The translations under genes and the position numbers were made by a program. Source: Rubrivivax sp. (GTDB lineage: Bacteria; Pseudomonadota; Gammaproteobacteria; Burkholderiales; Burkholderiaceae_C). Taken from it: 34,773 nucleotides of DNA. Below the pieces are notes generated by a model. It was not told the DNA's origin. It made no database searches and saw only the letters and a list, made by a program, of their open reading frames with translations. Where the stretch lies: NCBI GenBank assembly GCA_024641945.1, contig JAHECD010000048.1:1-34773 (forward strand). Direction: 5' to 3'. Below are positions 8,305 to 18,204 of the stretch, piece by piece. Within the stretch, counting starts at the first letter, position 1, and every line of letters begins with the position of its first letter.

Positions 8305-9126
8305 TCATGCGGACTTGACCGGCACGGCCAGATCGCCGTGCGCCGCGAGCCAGCGTGCGCCCGGCGCGCCGTCCCCTTGCGAGGGATGAAAGTCGTGCGC
8401 GAGGTAGCGCCGCCAGGGACCCAGACATTCTCGAACCAGGCCCTGTCGGCCGAACACCGTGCGCCACGCACTCGCCCAAGTCGATGCGCGCCACCAGGCC
8501 CCGTCGTGCCACAGGTTGTTGGCCGTCTGTCGCATCAGATCGGTGGCGAAGTGCAGCGAGACGACGAGAAACAGGCGCCGGCGCCAGCGCTCGTTGCCGC
8601 CCAATGCGCGGTACAGGTCGAACGCCGTGCAACGGTGTTCGCTCTCCTCGCTTGCATGCCAGAGCCAGAGGTCGCGCAGGCGTGGCTCGCAGCCGGCCAG
8701 CGGCGCATCCGTCTTCAGCAGGTATTCGGCGAGGATGGCCGTGAAATGTTCGGTGGCTGCAGTCACCGCCAGCCATGCCCGCGGGTCCTTGCCGTCGAGG
8801 TGCCTGGCACGCCGCACGATGCGCGGCGCCCAGTGGTTGACCAGACCTTGTCGCGAGAGGTGTTCGTTGAACAGCTCGTGGATGCGGCGGTGGGTCGCCT
8901 CCTGTCCGATGAACCCCTGCACCTCGGCGGCCCACGCCTCGCGCTGGCCGGCGTCGAGCGTGCCGATGCCGAGCCGCACGCTGTCGATGAAAAACTGCTC
9001 ACCTGCCGGAAAGCTCATCGACAGCGCATTGAAAAGGGCCGTGCGGAAGGCGTCGCCGCCGTTCCAGCGGCGCGGCAAGGGGGTGCGCAGGTCGACGAGA
9101 AGGCGGCGGACGACGGGCGTGGTCAT
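8305..9126 (-). CDS. PF10118-type predicted metal-dependent hydrolase (ferritin-like helices)
   Basis: 273 residues. The sequence contains E/H clusters typical of a helical di-metal site: E-A-T-H-R-R-I-H, then T-E-H-F-T-A-I-L-A-E, then W-H-A-S-E-E-S-E-H-R-C-T-A-F-D. This pattern fits the COG3687/PF10118 family, annotated as predicted metal-dependent hydrolase but without an established reaction. The start 'MTTPVVRRLL' at 9126 is chosen because its ATG overlaps the stop of the upstream small cysteine protein (ATGA, 9123-9126), which implies translational coupling. The same reading frame stays open far upstream, across purL, but that part is a shadow. It is the last gene of a minus-strand group after purL. 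Substrate unknown; an oxygenase role of a ferritin-like di-iron site is equally possible. Confidence 0.82.
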   Translation of the reverse strand: MTTPVVRRLLVDLRTPLPRRWNGGDAFRTALFNALSMSFPAGEQFFIDSVRLGIGTLDAGQREAWAAEVQGFIGQEATHRRIHELFNEHLSRQGLVNHWAPRIVRRARHLDGKDPRAWLAVTAATEHFTAILAEYLLKTDAPLAGCEPRLRDLWLWHASEESEHRCTAFDLYRALGGNERWRRRLFLVVSLHFATDLMRQTANNLWHDGAWWRASTWASAWRTVFGRQGLVRECLGPWRRYLAHDFHPSQGDGAPGARWLAAHGDLAVPVKSA

Positions 9127-9359
9127 GGCCCGGACCCTTCCGGCTGCGCCAGGGCCAGCGTGGCTTCCTCGCACCACCACGCGACGGCCGCAAAGTAGCC
9201 TTCCCACACGCAGCCGATGCAGCCGCGGCCGCAGCAGCCGACGGGTTCCGGCGGTGGCGCCCTGAACGGCACCCTCACGGCGTCGAGGCGCGCGGCGAGC
9301 ATCCGCATTGCGCCGCGGGCACTGGCAGCGTCGACAAGATCGGGGGTGGTCACGTCCAT
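9123..9359 (-). CDS. Small oxidoreductase-like domain protein (CCGxGCxxCVW motif)
   Basis: 78 residues from the ATG at 9359; a GTG at 9368 would add three. The core 'PPPEPVGCCGRGCIGCVWEG' followed by 'YFAAVAWWCEEA' matches the short oxidoreductase-like domain (PF09791), with four clustered cysteines (C-C-x-x-x-C-x-x-C) that could bind a metal or act in redox. Its biochemical role is not established. The start lies 21 bases after the purL stop, and its TGA overlaps the ATG of the PF10118 gene, so the three genes may share a transcript. The tight coupling with a predicted metal enzyme suggests a partner or maturation role; that is inference. Confidence 0.8.
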   Translation of the reverse strand: MDVTTPDLVDAASARGAMRMLAARLDAVRVPFRAPPPEPVGCCGRGCIGCVWEGYFAAVAWWCEEATLALAQPEGSGP

Positions 9360-9380
9360 GGCTTGCACCGCGCCGAGCTT

Positions 9381-12300
9381 TCAGCCCAGCGCCTGCCTGG
9401 CGTTGCGGAACATGCGCATCCACGGGCTGAGTGCAGTCGGGTCGCTGCCCCCGCCAAAACTCATCTGCACGTTGCGAAAGACACGTTCCGGATGCGGCAT
9501 CAGCGCCGTGAAGCGGCCGTCGGCGGTGGTCACCGCAGTCAGGCCTTGCGGACTGCCGTTGGGGTTGGTCGGGTACGCCTCGGTGGGGTTGCCGGCATGG
9601 TCGACGAAGCGCATCGCACGCAGCACCCCGGCCGCGTCGCCACGCCGCGAAAAGTCGGCATACCCCTCGCCGTGCGCCACCGCGATCGGCAGCCGGCTGC
9701 CGGCCATGCCGGTGAAGAACAGGCTCGGGCTCGCGAGCACTTCGACCAGCGACAAGCGGGCCTCGAACTGCTCGCTGCGGTTTCGCGTGAACTTGGGCCA
9801 GGCCTGCGCGCCGGGGATGATGGGCGACAGCGCGGCCATCATCTGGCACCCGTTGCACACCCCCAGCGCAAGCGTGTCGCGTCGGTTGAAGAAGGCCGCG
9901 AACTGCTCGGCCAGTGCCGGGTTGAACAAGACCGAGCGCGCCCAGCCTTCGCCGGCGCCGAGGGTGTCGCCATAGCTGAAGCCGCCGCACGCGACGAAGG
10001 CCTGGAACATGTCGAGCCGCGCGCGCCCGGCCTGCAGGTCGCTCATGTGCACGTCGAAGGTGTCGAAGCCGGCCTGGTCCATCGCATAGCTCATCTCGAG
10101 GTGCGAATTGACGCCCTGCTCGCGCAGGATCGCGACCTTCGGCCGCGTGGTGTGCACCGCCGGCGCCTCGCTGGCATCGAACGTCAGGTGCACGTGCAGC
10201 CCGGGGTCGTCCACCGCGCCGACCGCGGCATGCTCGGCGTCGGCGCACGCGGGGTTGTCGCGCTGGCGTGCGATGCGCCAGCTCACGTCGTCCCAGGCCT
10301 GCTGAAGCGCCGTCAGCGGTGCGCTGAACTGCAGCTTGGCGTCGCGCCAGACCTCGACGGCCGCGCGGTCGTTGGGCTTGCCGATGACGTGGGCATGCCG
10401 GCTCAGACCATGCTCGCGCAACGTGGCGATGACGGCATCGCGGCGTGCGGTGGGCACCTGGAGCACGACGCCGAGTTCCTCGTTGAAGAGCGCCCGCAGC
10501 GTGAGTTCGTCGCGACGCGCGGCCACCTGCGTGGCCCAGTTCTTGGAGTCGCCGTGGTCGGCGCGGCTGTCGCCGATGCCGTCGCCCTCGGTGACCAGGA
10601 TGTCGACGTTCAGGCTCACGCCCAGACGGCCGGCAAACGACATCTCGCACGCGGCAGCCCACAGCCCGCCGTCGCTGCGGTCGTGGTAGGCCAGCAGGTC
10701 GCCCCGTGCACGCAGCACATGGACGGCGGCCGCCAGCGCCTTGAGCTGTTGCGGCTCGTCCAGATCGGGCACGACGTCGCCGAACTGCTGCAACGTCTGC
10801 GCGAGGATCGAGCCCGCCATGCGCTGGCGACCCTGGCCCAGGTCGACGAGCAGGAGCGTCGTATCGCCCGCCTGCAGCTGCGGCGTGAGTGTGCCGCGCA
10901 CGTCGTCCAGCGTGGCGAACGCGGTGACGATGAGCGACACCGGCGCGACGACCTGCTTCGCCTGCCCTTCGTCGCTCCAGCGCGTGCGCATCGACAGCGA
11001 ATCCTTGCCCACCGGAATGCCGATGCCGAGTGCCGGGCACAGCTCCAGGCCCACGGCCCTGACGGTGTCGTACAGCGCGGCGTCCTCGCCCGGCTCGCCG
11101 CACGCGGCCATCCAGTTGGCGCTGAGCTTGATGCGCGAAAGTTCGATCGGCGCGGCCAGCAGGTTGGTGATGGCCTCGCCCACCGCCATGCGGCCCGACG
11201 CGGGCGCGTCGAGAGCGGCCAGCGGCGAGCGCTCGCCCATGCTCATGGCCTCGCCGCGCAGGCCGGAAAAATCGGCCAGCGTGACCGCGCAGTCGGCCAC
11301 CGGCACCTGCCACGGCCCGACCATCTGGTCGCGGTGGCTCAGGCCGCCGACGGTGCGGTCGCCGATCGTCACGAGAAACCGCTTGCTTGCCACCGTCGGG
11401 TGGCGCAACACATCGAACGCGGCCTGCTCCAATTCGACCGCGGTGAGGTCGAGCCGGGCCGCGGCGCGTGCCACGCGCTGCACGTCGCGCTGCAACTTGG
11501 GTGGCTTGCCGAGCAGCACGTCCATCGGCATGTCGATCGCGCGCGCGCCGCCGGGGCCGTCCTCGAGCACCAGCTGGGGGGGCTCTGCCGCGACGCCGAC
11601 GATCGCATACGGGCAGCGTTCGCGCGTGCACATCTGCTCGAACAAGGGCAGCAGGTCGGGGTCGAGCGCGAGCACGTAGCGCTCCTGGCTCTCGTTGCAC
11701 CAGACTTCCTTCGGGGCCAGGCCGGTTTCCTCGAGCGGCACCTTGCGCAGGTCGAACGTCGCGCCGCGGCCGGCGCCGTCCACGAGCTCGGGGAAGGCAT
11801 TGCTGATGCCACCCGCCCCCACGTCGTGGATCGCCAGCACCGGGCTCATCTCGCCCAGCGCCCAGCAGTGGTTGATGACCTCCTGCGCGCGGCGCTGGAT
11901 CTCCGGGTTGCCACGCTGCACCGAGTCGAAGTCGAGCGCCGCCGTGTTGGTGCCTGCGGCCATCGAGCTGGCTGCGCCGCCGCCCATGCCGATGCGCATG
12001 CCCGGGCCGCCGAGCTGCACCAGCAGCGTGCCGGCCGGGAAGGTCTTCTTGTGTGTCTGGCCGTCGGCAATGACGCCCAGGCCGCCGGCAATCATGATCG
12101 GCTTGTGGTAGCCGCGTTGCACACCCGACACCTGCTGCTCGAAGACGCGGAAATAACCGGCCAGGTTGGGGCGGCCGAACTCGTTGTTGAAGGCGGCGCC
12201 GCCGAGCGGCCCCTCGGTCATGATCTGCAGCGCGCTGGCGATGTGCGCCGGCTTGCCGATGGGGCTTCGCTCCCACGGCTCGTCGGTGCCCGGCAGGTAC

Positions 12301-13364
12301 AAGTTGCCGACCGAGAAACCCGTCAGCCCGGCCTTGGGCTTGGCGCCGCGGCCGGTCGCTCCCTCGTCGCGGATCTCGCCGCCGGCGCCGGTGGCCGCCC
12401 CCGGAAACGGCGAGATCGCCGTCGGGTGGTTGTGCGTCTCGACCTTCATCAGCACGTGCGCGGTGAGGTCGCGGGCGCCGTACTTCGGCGCATTGGTAAA
12501 GCCGTCGGGAAGCCACTGGCGCACGGGCCCGCCCTCCATCACGGCGGCGTTGTCGCTGTAGGCGACGATGCTGTGCTGCGGCGACGTGGCCTCGGTGTGG
12601 CGGATCATGCCGAACATCGAATGCAGTTGTGGCACGCCGTCGATCGTGAACTGCGCGTTGAAGATCTTGTGGCGGCAGTGTTCGCTGTTCGCCTGCGCGA
12701 ACATCATCAGCTCGACGTCGGTCGGGTTGCGCCGCAGCCGGCCGAAGGCGTCGACCAGGTAGTCGACCTCGTCGTCCGACAGCGCGAGGCCGAATTCGGC
12801 ATTGGCCGCCACGAGCGCGGCACGGCCTCGGCCGAGCACGTCGACATGCACCATCGGCACGCCCGGATGCTCGTCGAACAGCGCACGCGAGGCGTCGCGG
12901 TCGAACGCCACGCTTTCGGTCATGCGGTCGTGCAGCAGCGCGGCCAGCGCCCCCCGCCGTGCTTCGTCCAGCGCCTTCGGCCCGCCGAAGAGCCCGCCTT
13001 TGCGCTGGAGCCGGTATTCGGTGACCCGCTCGACGCGCCGGATGCCGAGCCCGCAGTTGTGGGCGATGTCGGTGGCCTTGCTGGCCCATGGCGATACGGT
13101 GCCCAGGCGCGGCATGACCACGATGAGGTCGCCCGCGTCCGCGCCGCTCGTGGCGACGTCGCCGTAGTCGAGCAGCGCGGCCAGGCGATCGCGCATGGCG
13201 CCATCGAGCGCCTGGTCCGATGCCACCCAGTGAACGTGGCGTGCGAAGACGGCGCCCACGGCCGGCTCCACCGCCTGCAACGTGGCCAGCAGCGCCTGGG
13301 CACGAAATGGGGACAGGGCGTTGCCGCCCTCGAAGGCGTTCAGGTGCAGGGGGCTGGATGACAT
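9381..13364 (-). CDS. purL: Phosphoribosylformylglycinamidine synthase, large single-chain form
   Basis: 1327 residues, the fused gammaproteobacterial/betaproteobacterial type (about 1300). It catalyses the ATP- and glutamine-dependent conversion of FGAR to FGAM in de novo purine synthesis. Order: an N-terminal domain; a linker; two AIRS-type ATP-grasping halves, with marks such as '[15 protein letters not shown]', '[20 protein letters not shown]' and '[13 protein letters not shown]' (here [14 protein letters not shown]); and a C-terminal class I glutamine amidotransferase with G-V-C1170-N-G-C-Q and M-P-H1291-P-E1293. The frame is open to 13475, but the ATG at 13364 is preferred: it gives the expected N-terminus ('[19 protein letters not shown]'), and a likely -10 box at 13451-13456 would put transcription start inside the longer frame. 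The gene is divergent from map. Confidence 0.97.
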   Translation of the reverse strand: MSSSPLHLNAFEGGNALSPFRAQALLATLQAVEPAVGAVFARHVHWVASDQALDGAMRDRLAALLDYGDVATSGADAGDLIVVMPRLGTVSPWASKATDIAHNCGLGIRRVERVTEYRLQRKGGLFGGPKALDEARRGALAALLHDRMTESVAFDRDASRALFDEHPGVPMVHVDVLGRGRAALVAANAEFGLALSDDEVDYLVDAFGRLRRNPTDVELMMFAQANSEHCRHKIFNAQFTIDGVPQLHSMFGMIRHTEATSPQHSIVAYSDNAAVMEGGPVRQWLPDGFTNAPKYGARDLTAHVLMKVETHNHPTAISPFPGAATGAGGEIRDEGATGRGAKPKAGLTGFSVGNLYLPGTDEPWERSPIGKPAHIASALQIMTEGPLGGAAFNNEFGRPNLAGYFRVFEQQVSGVQRGYHKPIMIAGGLGVIADGQTHKKTFPAGTLLVQLGGPGMRIGMGGGAASSMAAGTNTAALDFDSVQRGNPEIQRRAQEVINHCWALGEMSPVLAIHDVGAGGISNAFPELVDGAGRGATFDLRKVPLEETGLAPKEVWCNESQERYVLALDPDLLPLFEQMCTRERCPYAIVGVAAEPPQLVLEDGPGGARAIDMPMDVLLGKPPKLQRDVQRVARAAARLDLTAVELEQAAFDVLRHPTVASKRFLVTIGDRTVGGLSHRDQMVGPWQVPVADCAVTLADFSGLRGEAMSMGERSPLAALDAPASGRMAVGEAITNLLAAPIELSRIKLSANWMAACGEPGEDAALYDTVRAVGLELCPALGIGIPVGKDSLSMRTRWSDEGQAKQVVAPVSLIVTAFATLDDVRGTLTPQLQAGDTTLLLVDLGQGRQRMAGSILAQTLQQFGDVVPDLDEPQQLKALAAAVHVLRARGDLLAYHDRSDGGLWAAACEMSFAGRLGVSLNVDILVTEGDGIGDSRADHGDSKNWATQVAARRDELTLRALFNEELGVVLQVPTARRDAVIATLREHGLSRHAHVIGKPNDRAAVEVWRDAKLQFSAPLTALQQAWDDVSWRIARQRDNPACADAEHAAVGAVDDPGLHVHLTFDASEAPAVHTTRPKVAILREQGVNSHLEMSYAMDQAGFDTFDVHMSDLQAGRARLDMFQAFVACGGFSYGDTLGAGEGWARSVLFNPALAEQFAAFFNRRDTLALGVCNGCQMMAALSPIIPGAQAWPKFTRNRSEQFEARLSLVEVLASPSLFFTGMAGSRLPIAVAHGEGYADFSRRGDAAGVLRAMRFVDHAGNPTEAYPTNPNGSPQGLTAVTTADGRFTALMPHPERVFRNVQMSFGGGSDPTALSPWMRMFRNARQALG

Positions 13365-13450
13365 GCGGTCCCGGAGGGTCGTGGCGGGTGGGCGGGCGGC
13401 CGACGTTCGGGCTTGCCGCAAGGTGCGGCCGATGTCCGGGTCGTCCGAAG

Positions 13451-13456
13451 ATTTTA
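13451..13456 (-). promoter_or_regulatory. purL: Candidate -10 element for purL
   Basis: On the minus strand this reads TAAAAT in the context CGCTAAAATCTTC. It is a good match to TATAAT and would start purL transcription near 13444, some 80 nt before the ATG at 13364. No clear -35 box is seen. Confidence 0.4.
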
Positions 13457-13466
13457 GCGAGGGTGG

Positions 13467-13472
13467 GATAAT
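13467..13472 (+). promoter_or_regulatory. map: Candidate extended -10 element giving a leaderless map mRNA
   Basis: TGGGATAAT (extended -10 form TG-n-GATAAT) ends 8 nt before the map ATG at 13481. The predicted first transcribed base would be at or next to the A of the ATG. No Shine-Dalgarno lies at normal spacing; the only purine run, GAGGGTGGGA, overlaps the -10 itself. Confidence 0.42.
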
Positions 13473-13480
13473 CATGGCCC

Positions 13481-14332
13481 ATGACGTTTACTGCCAAGAC
13501 CGCCGCCGAGATCGAGGGCATGCGCATCGCCGGGCGCCTCGCCAGCGAGGTGCTCGACATGCTCACGCCGCACGTCAAGGCAGGTGTCACCACGCTCGAG
13601 ATCGACCGGCTTGCGCACGACTACATGGTCAACGTGCAGAAGGGCGTGCCGGCCACGCTGGGGTACCAGCCGCCGGGTTATCCAGCCTACCCGGCGTCGT
13701 TGTGCACGTCGCTGAACGACGTGGTCTGCCACGGCATTCCCGATGACCGCCCTCTGAAGAACGGCGACATCGTCAATATCGATGTCACCGTCATCAAGGA
13801 TGGCTGGCACGGCGACAACAGCCGCATGTTCGTGGTCGGCGACGCGTCGATCGCCGCCCGCCGCCTGTGCAGCATCACGTACGAGGCCATGTGGAAAGGG
13901 ATCGTCAAGGTGCGGCCGGGTGCCCGCCTGGGTGACATCGGCCATGCCATCCAGATGTTCGCCGAGCATGCAGGTTATTCGGTGGTGCGCGAGTTCTGTG
14001 GCCACGGCGTGGGCGCCAGGTTCCACGAGGAGCCCCAGGTGCTGCATTACGGTCGCCCGGGCACGCTGGAGACGCTGATACCCGGCATGACCTTCACGAT
14101 CGAACCGATGATCAACGCCGGCCGGCGCGACATCAAGGAGGACCGGCGCGGCAACCGCCCTTATGACGGCTGGACCATCGTCACGCGCGACCGGTCGCTG
14201 TCGGCGCAGTGGGAGCACACGGTCCTGGTCACCGAGACCGGCTACGAGGTGCTCACGCTGTCTGCGGGCAGCCCGCCGCCGCCGGCCTTCGTCACGGCCA
14301 CCGCCGGCGCGCCTGCGCTCAGCGTCGGCTGA
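13481..14332 (+). CDS. map: Type I methionine aminopeptidase
   Basis: 283 residues. It removes the initiator methionine from nascent proteins in the cytoplasm. The five metal ligands of the pita-bread fold are all present at the expected spacing: D101 (N-I-D-V-T), D112 (H-G-D-N-S), H175 (G-H-G-V-G), E208 (I-E-P-M) and E245 (Q-W-E-H-T). The conserved '[20 protein letters not shown]' precedes them. A roughly 20-residue Pro/Ala-rich tail (S-P-P-P-P-A...) extends beyond the usual end. glnD starts 2 bases after the stop, the same order as in many Burkholderiales. The ATG at 13481 has no ordinary ribosome site; see the candidate leaderless promoter at 13467-13472. Confidence 0.97.
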   Translation: MTFTAKTAAEIEGMRIAGRLASEVLDMLTPHVKAGVTTLEIDRLAHDYMVNVQKGVPATLGYQPPGYPAYPASLCTSLNDVVCHGIPDDRPLKNGDIVNIDVTVIKDGWHGDNSRMFVVGDASIAARRLCSITYEAMWKGIVKVRPGARLGDIGHAIQMFAEHAGYSVVREFCGHGVGARFHEEPQVLHYGRPGTLETLIPGMTFTIEPMINAGRRDIKEDRRGNRPYDGWTIVTRDRSLSAQWEHTVLVTETGYEVLTLSAGSPPPPAFVTATAGAPALSVG

Positions 14333-14334
14333 CG

Positions 14335-16950
14335 ATGGCCCGCCGGCCGCTGCCGGCCGCGCCGCTGAGCGTGGCAGATCTGCGTGTGCGCTTCCGCGAC
14401 GGCAAGGACGCACTGATCGGGCATTTCCTGGCGTCGCGCGCCACGACCATCGCGGCGACACAACTGCTGCGTGGACTGACCAAGCTGGTCGACGTCACGC
14501 TGCAGACGCTCTGGGAGCAGCGCCGCATGCCGGCCGGCGCCGCCCTCGCGGGCGTCGGCGGCTACGGCCGGGGCGAGCTGTTCCCGTATTCCGATGTCGA
14601 CGTTCTCGTGATCCTGCCCGAGGGCGCCCCGACGGACGGCGTTGGCGACTTCATCACGGCGTGCTGGGACGTGGGGCTGGAGATCGGCTCGTCGGTACGC
14701 AGCGTGCGGGAATGTGTGGCCGAGGCGCAGCGCGACGTGACGGTTCAGACCGCCCTGCTCGAAACCCGGCCCATCGCCGGCGCACGCAAGACATTCAACG
14801 CTTTCCAGCGCGCGACCCACGCCGCACTCGACCCGGTGGCGTTCCTGCGCGCCAAGACGCTCGAGATGCAGCAGCGCCACACCAAGTACGAGAACACCCC
14901 GTATTCGCTGGAACCCAACTGCAAGGAAAGCCCGGGCGGGCTGCGCGACCTGCAGATGCTGGTCTGGGTGGCACGGGCTGCCGGGCTGGGCCGGGCCTGG
15001 AGCGAGATGGCGGCAGGCGGCCTGCTCACCCCTTTCGAGGTGAGCCAGCTGAACAAACACGAGGGCACCCTCAAGCTCATCCGGGCGCGGCTGCATGCCG
15101 TGGCGCAGCGGCGCGAGGACCGACTGGTCTTCGATCTCCAGACGGCCGTGGCCGAAAGCTTCGGTTACCAGGCGACACGCGCACAGCGCTCGTCGGAAGT
15201 GCTGATGCACCGCTACTACTGGGCCGCCAAGGCGGTGGCGCAGCTCAACCAGATCCTGCTGCTCAATATCGAGGAGCGCGTGCTGGAATCCGAAGCCACG
15301 CCGATGCGGCCGATCAACGCGCGCTTCTTCGACCGCGCCGGCATGCTCGAGGTGGCCGATGACGGCGTCTACGCGGAGAACCCGCACGCGATCCTGGAGA
15401 CCTTTCTCATCTTCCAGCAGACGCCCGGGATCCAGGGGCTGTCGGCACGCACGCTGCGCGCGCTGTACAACGCACGCAACCTGATGGGAGCGTCGTTCCG
15501 CAACGACCCGATCAATCGCGAGTTGTTCATGGACATCCTGCGCCAGCCGACCGGCACGACGCATGCATTCCGCTTGATGAACCAGACGTCCGTGCTCGGA
15601 CGGTACCTGTGGGTCTTCCGACGCATCGTCGGGCGCATGCAGCACGACCTGTTCCATGTCTACACGGTCGACCAGCACATCCTGATGGTGCTGCGCAACG
15701 TGCGCCGCTTCTTCATTCCCGAGCATGCACACGAGTACCCGTTCTGCTCGCAACTCGCATCGCAGTGGGACGAACCCTGGCTGCTCTACGTGGCCGCCCT
15801 GTTCCACGACGTGGCCAAGGGCCGTGGCGGCGACCATTCGGAGCTGGGTGCGGCAGAAGTGCGGCGCTTCTGCCGGGACCACGAGGTGTCCCGCGCCGAC
15901 ACCGCCTTGATCGAGTTCCTCGTGCGGCAGCACCTGACGATGAGCCGCATCGCGCAGAAGGAAGACCTGAGCGACCCCGACGTGATCGGCGCATTTGCGC
16001 GCCTGGTCGGGACCGAGCAGCGCCTCGTCGCGCTGTACCTGCTGACGGTGGCCGACATCCGCGGCACCAGCCCGCGTGTCTGGAACGCCTGGAAGGGCAA
16101 GCTGCTGGAGGATCTGTTCCGCCTGACGCTGCGTGCACTGGGCGGCTCGCGCCCGAACCTCGACGCCGACATCGAATCGCGCAAGCAGGAGGCCCGGCAG
16201 CTGCTCGCCCTGCATTCGGCGCTGCCCGGCACCGAGGAGCCTCTGTGGAAAACACTCGAGGTGAGCTACTTCGCGCGCCACGACGCGGCCGATATCGCGT
16301 GGCACGCACGCACCTTGTGGCGCCATCTGGCCACACCCGTGCCGGTGGTCAGCGCACGCCTGTCGTCGGTGGGTGACGGGCTGCAGGTGCTCGTCTTCTC
16401 GCCCGACCGCCCCGACCTCTTTGCCCGCATCTGCGGCTACTTCAACAGCGCCGGCTTCAGCATCCAGGACGCCAAGATCCACACCACACGGGCGGGCTTC
16501 GCGCTGGATACCTTCCAGGTCGTGAGTGCCCAGCTTGGCCCAGGCGCCACGCCGTCCGACTATCGCGGATTGATCTCGCTCGTGGAGACGCAGGCTGCGA
16601 TTGCGCTTGCCAGCGACGGGCCGCTGCCCGAACCCGGGCGCAGCCGCGTGTCGCGCCGGGTGCGCTCGTTCCCCATCGTGCCGCGTATCTCGCTGGCGCC
16701 TGACGAGCGTGCGCAACGCTGGCTGCTGAGCGTGAGCGCCAGCGACCGGTCCGGCCTGCTTTACGCCATTGCGCGCGTGCTGGCCCGGCACCGCATCAAC
16801 CTGCAGCTCGCCAAGATCAGCACGCTTGGCGAGCGGGTCGAAGATACCTTTCTGGTCGACGGGCCCGAGCTCCAGCAGTCGAGGGCGCAGATCCAGATCG
16901 AGAGCGAACTGCTCGACGCCGTGGCCGACGGCGCGGGCACGCCGGCGTGA
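14335..16950 (+). CDS. glnD: Bifunctional [protein-PII] uridylyltransferase / uridylyl-removing enzyme
   Basis: 871 residues, normal for GlnD. It senses glutamine and adds or removes UMP on PII proteins, so it controls nitrogen assimilation. The nucleotidyltransferase motif 'GGYGRGELFPYSDVDVLV' places the catalytic aspartates at D87 and D89. The HD domain for UMP removal carries F-H491-D492-V-A-K. Two C-terminal ACT domains, about residues 680-770 and 800-871 ('VLVFSPDRPDLFARICGYF', 'LLSVSASDRSGLLYAIARVL'), bind glutamine. The open frame reaches further back into map, but the ATG at 14335, 2 bases after the map stop, gives the normal N-terminus. The TGA overlaps the GTG of the next gene (GTGA, 16947-16950). 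Confidence 0.96.
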   Translation: MARRPLPAAPLSVADLRVRFRDGKDALIGHFLASRATTIAATQLLRGLTKLVDVTLQTLWEQRRMPAGAALAGVGGYGRGELFPYSDVDVLVILPEGAPTDGVGDFITACWDVGLEIGSSVRSVRECVAEAQRDVTVQTALLETRPIAGARKTFNAFQRATHAALDPVAFLRAKTLEMQQRHTKYENTPYSLEPNCKESPGGLRDLQMLVWVARAAGLGRAWSEMAAGGLLTPFEVSQLNKHEGTLKLIRARLHAVAQRREDRLVFDLQTAVAESFGYQATRAQRSSEVLMHRYYWAAKAVAQLNQILLLNIEERVLESEATPMRPINARFFDRAGMLEVADDGVYAENPHAILETFLIFQQTPGIQGLSARTLRALYNARNLMGASFRNDPINRELFMDILRQPTGTTHAFRLMNQTSVLGRYLWVFRRIVGRMQHDLFHVYTVDQHILMVLRNVRRFFIPEHAHEYPFCSQLASQWDEPWLLYVAALFHDVAKGRGGDHSELGAAEVRRFCRDHEVSRADTALIEFLVRQHLTMSRIAQKEDLSDPDVIGAFARLVGTEQRLVALYLLTVADIRGTSPRVWNAWKGKLLEDLFRLTLRALGGSRPNLDADIESRKQEARQLLALHSALPGTEEPLWKTLEVSYFARHDAADIAWHARTLWRHLATPVPVVSARLSSVGDGLQVLVFSPDRPDLFARICGYFNSAGFSIQDAKIHTTRAGFALDTFQVVSAQLGPGATPSDYRGLISLVETQAAIALASDGPLPEPGRSRVSRRVRSFPIVPRISLAPDERAQRWLLSVSASDRSGLLYAIARVLARHRINLQLAKISTLGERVEDTFLVDGPELQQSRAQIQIESELLDAVADGAGTPA

Positions 16951-18059
16951 GCGTCACCAAGGTCGGCGCCGCCGAAGCGGCCGCCGGCATCGACGCTTTC
17001 GACGCCGTGATCGACGCACGCAGCCCGGCCGAATATGCGCTGGATCACCTGCCGCATGCCGTGAACTGGCCCACCCTCGACGACGAGCAGCGCCACCTGA
17101 TCGGCTCCGACTACAAGCAGGTATCGGCCTTCGATGCGCGCAAGCGCGGGGCGGTGATGGCAGCCCGCAACATCGCCACGCACATCGAGCGTGAGGCCGG
17201 GGGGCTGCCGCGCGACTGGCGCCCGCTGATCTACTGTTGGCGCGGCGGCCAGCGCTCGGGCTCGCTGGCCCTGGTACTCGGCCAGATCGGCTTCGACGTG
17301 CAACTGCTGGACGGCGGCTACCGCGCGTTTCGTCGGGTGGTGATCGACGAACTCGACCGCTTGCCGGCCACGCTGGAGCTGCACATGCTTTGCGGCAAGA
17401 CCGGCAGCGGCAAGAGCCGTCTGCTGCACGCACTGGCCGATGCCGGCGCGCAGGTGCTCGACCTCGAAGGGCTGGCCTGTCACCGCGGCTCGGTGCTGGG
17501 CTCGGTGCCCGGCACGCCGCAGCCCTCGCAGAAGCGCTTCGAAACGCTGCTGTGGGACGCTTTGCGCCGCTTCGATCCGCAGCGCCCTGTCTTCGCGGAG
17601 AGCGAGAGCCGCACCGTCGGCCGGTTGCGCATTCCGGAGGCCCTGTTGTCGCACATGCGCGCCTCGCGCTGTCTGGTCATCGACATGCCCGTGGCGGCGC
17701 GTGTGGACCTTCTCATGGCGGACTATGCCCACCACGCCAACGACATCGACGGCTTCTGCGAGCGCCTGCAGGCGCTGCACGAAGCGCGCGGCGCCGACGT
17801 GGTGGGGCGCTGGCAGGCCGCGGCCCGCGCGGGGCACGTCGTCGACGTCGTGAAGGACCTGCTGGCCGACCACTACGACCCGATCTACACACGCTCGATG
17901 ACACGCCACTTTGCGCACCTCGGCGACGCCCGCATCCTCGCCGTGACCGACGGGTCGCCCGCGACGCTGGCGCGGTGGGCGCGTGACATCCTTGCCGATA
18001 CGCCGGTCGCCCGCCACGGTGAACTGGCATCGGGGTGCGACGCCAAGCCAGCGCGCTGA
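16947..18059 (+). CDS. selU: tRNA 2-selenouridine synthase (SelU/MnmH)
   Basis: 370 residues. The enzyme replaces the sulfur of 2-thiouridine at the wobble base of certain tRNAs with selenium, using selenophosphate and passing through a geranylated intermediate. An N-terminal rhodanese domain begins '[20 protein letters not shown]' and carries the catalytic cysteine C97 (Y-C97-W-R-G-G-Q-R-S-G-S), the same number as in E. coli YbbB. A C-terminal P-loop domain carries G150-K-T-G-S-G-K-S157. The GTG start overlaps the glnD stop by 4 nt (GTGA), suggesting translational coupling. Presence of the gene implies that the organism makes selenophosphate (SelD), which is not in the window. Confidence 0.94.
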   Translation: MSVTKVGAAEAAAGIDAFDAVIDARSPAEYALDHLPHAVNWPTLDDEQRHLIGSDYKQVSAFDARKRGAVMAARNIATHIEREAGGLPRDWRPLIYCWRGGQRSGSLALVLGQIGFDVQLLDGGYRAFRRVVIDELDRLPATLELHMLCGKTGSGKSRLLHALADAGAQVLDLEGLACHRGSVLGSVPGTPQPSQKRFETLLWDALRRFDPQRPVFAESESRTVGRLRIPEALLSHMRASRCLVIDMPVAARVDLLMADYAHHANDIDGFCERLQALHEARGADVVGRWQAAARAGHVVDVVKDLLADHYDPIYTRSMTRHFAHLGDARILAVTDGSPATLARWARDILADTPVARHGELASGCDAKPAR

Positions 18060-18065
18060 TAGACT
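18060..18065 (+). promoter_or_regulatory. Candidate -10 element for the CHASE2 hybrid kinase
   Basis: TAGACT in GCTGATAGACTGCTTTT, right after the selU stop and about 80-145 bases before possible starts of the kinase gene. No good -35 box is visible; weak call. Confidence 0.25.
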
Positions 18066-18204
18066 GCTTTTCACGGTCATCTGGCGCCCGCTCCGGGCTT
18101 CCCGCCGACGGCCGTATTCGAATGCCTTCACCCTGCCCGTCCCGATGCTCGTGCGTGCGTGCGGCCTCCTTGCACGGTGCATCCCGCCGACGGGGTCCGG
18201 CAAG

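Noticed and set aside
9363-13361. A 1332-codon plus-strand frame antisense to purL
   Set aside because: It is a codon-bias shadow: His/Arg/Gln-rich and without motifs, while purL shows all family motifs on the other strand.
13365-13475. An N-terminal extension of PurL by 37 residues
   Set aside because: It would need transcription to start upstream of the likely -10 box, inside the map start region, and the extra residues do not look like PurL.
8305-13593. A 1762-codon minus-strand open frame spanning purL
   Set aside because: Only its last 273 codons (8305-9126) are a real gene. The rest runs in another frame of purL, is Arg/Ala-rich with no recognisable domain, and stays open because of the high GC content.
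14242-16791. An 849-codon frame antisense to glnD
   Set aside because: Shadow frame with no recognisable domain; glnD motifs are complete on the plus strand.
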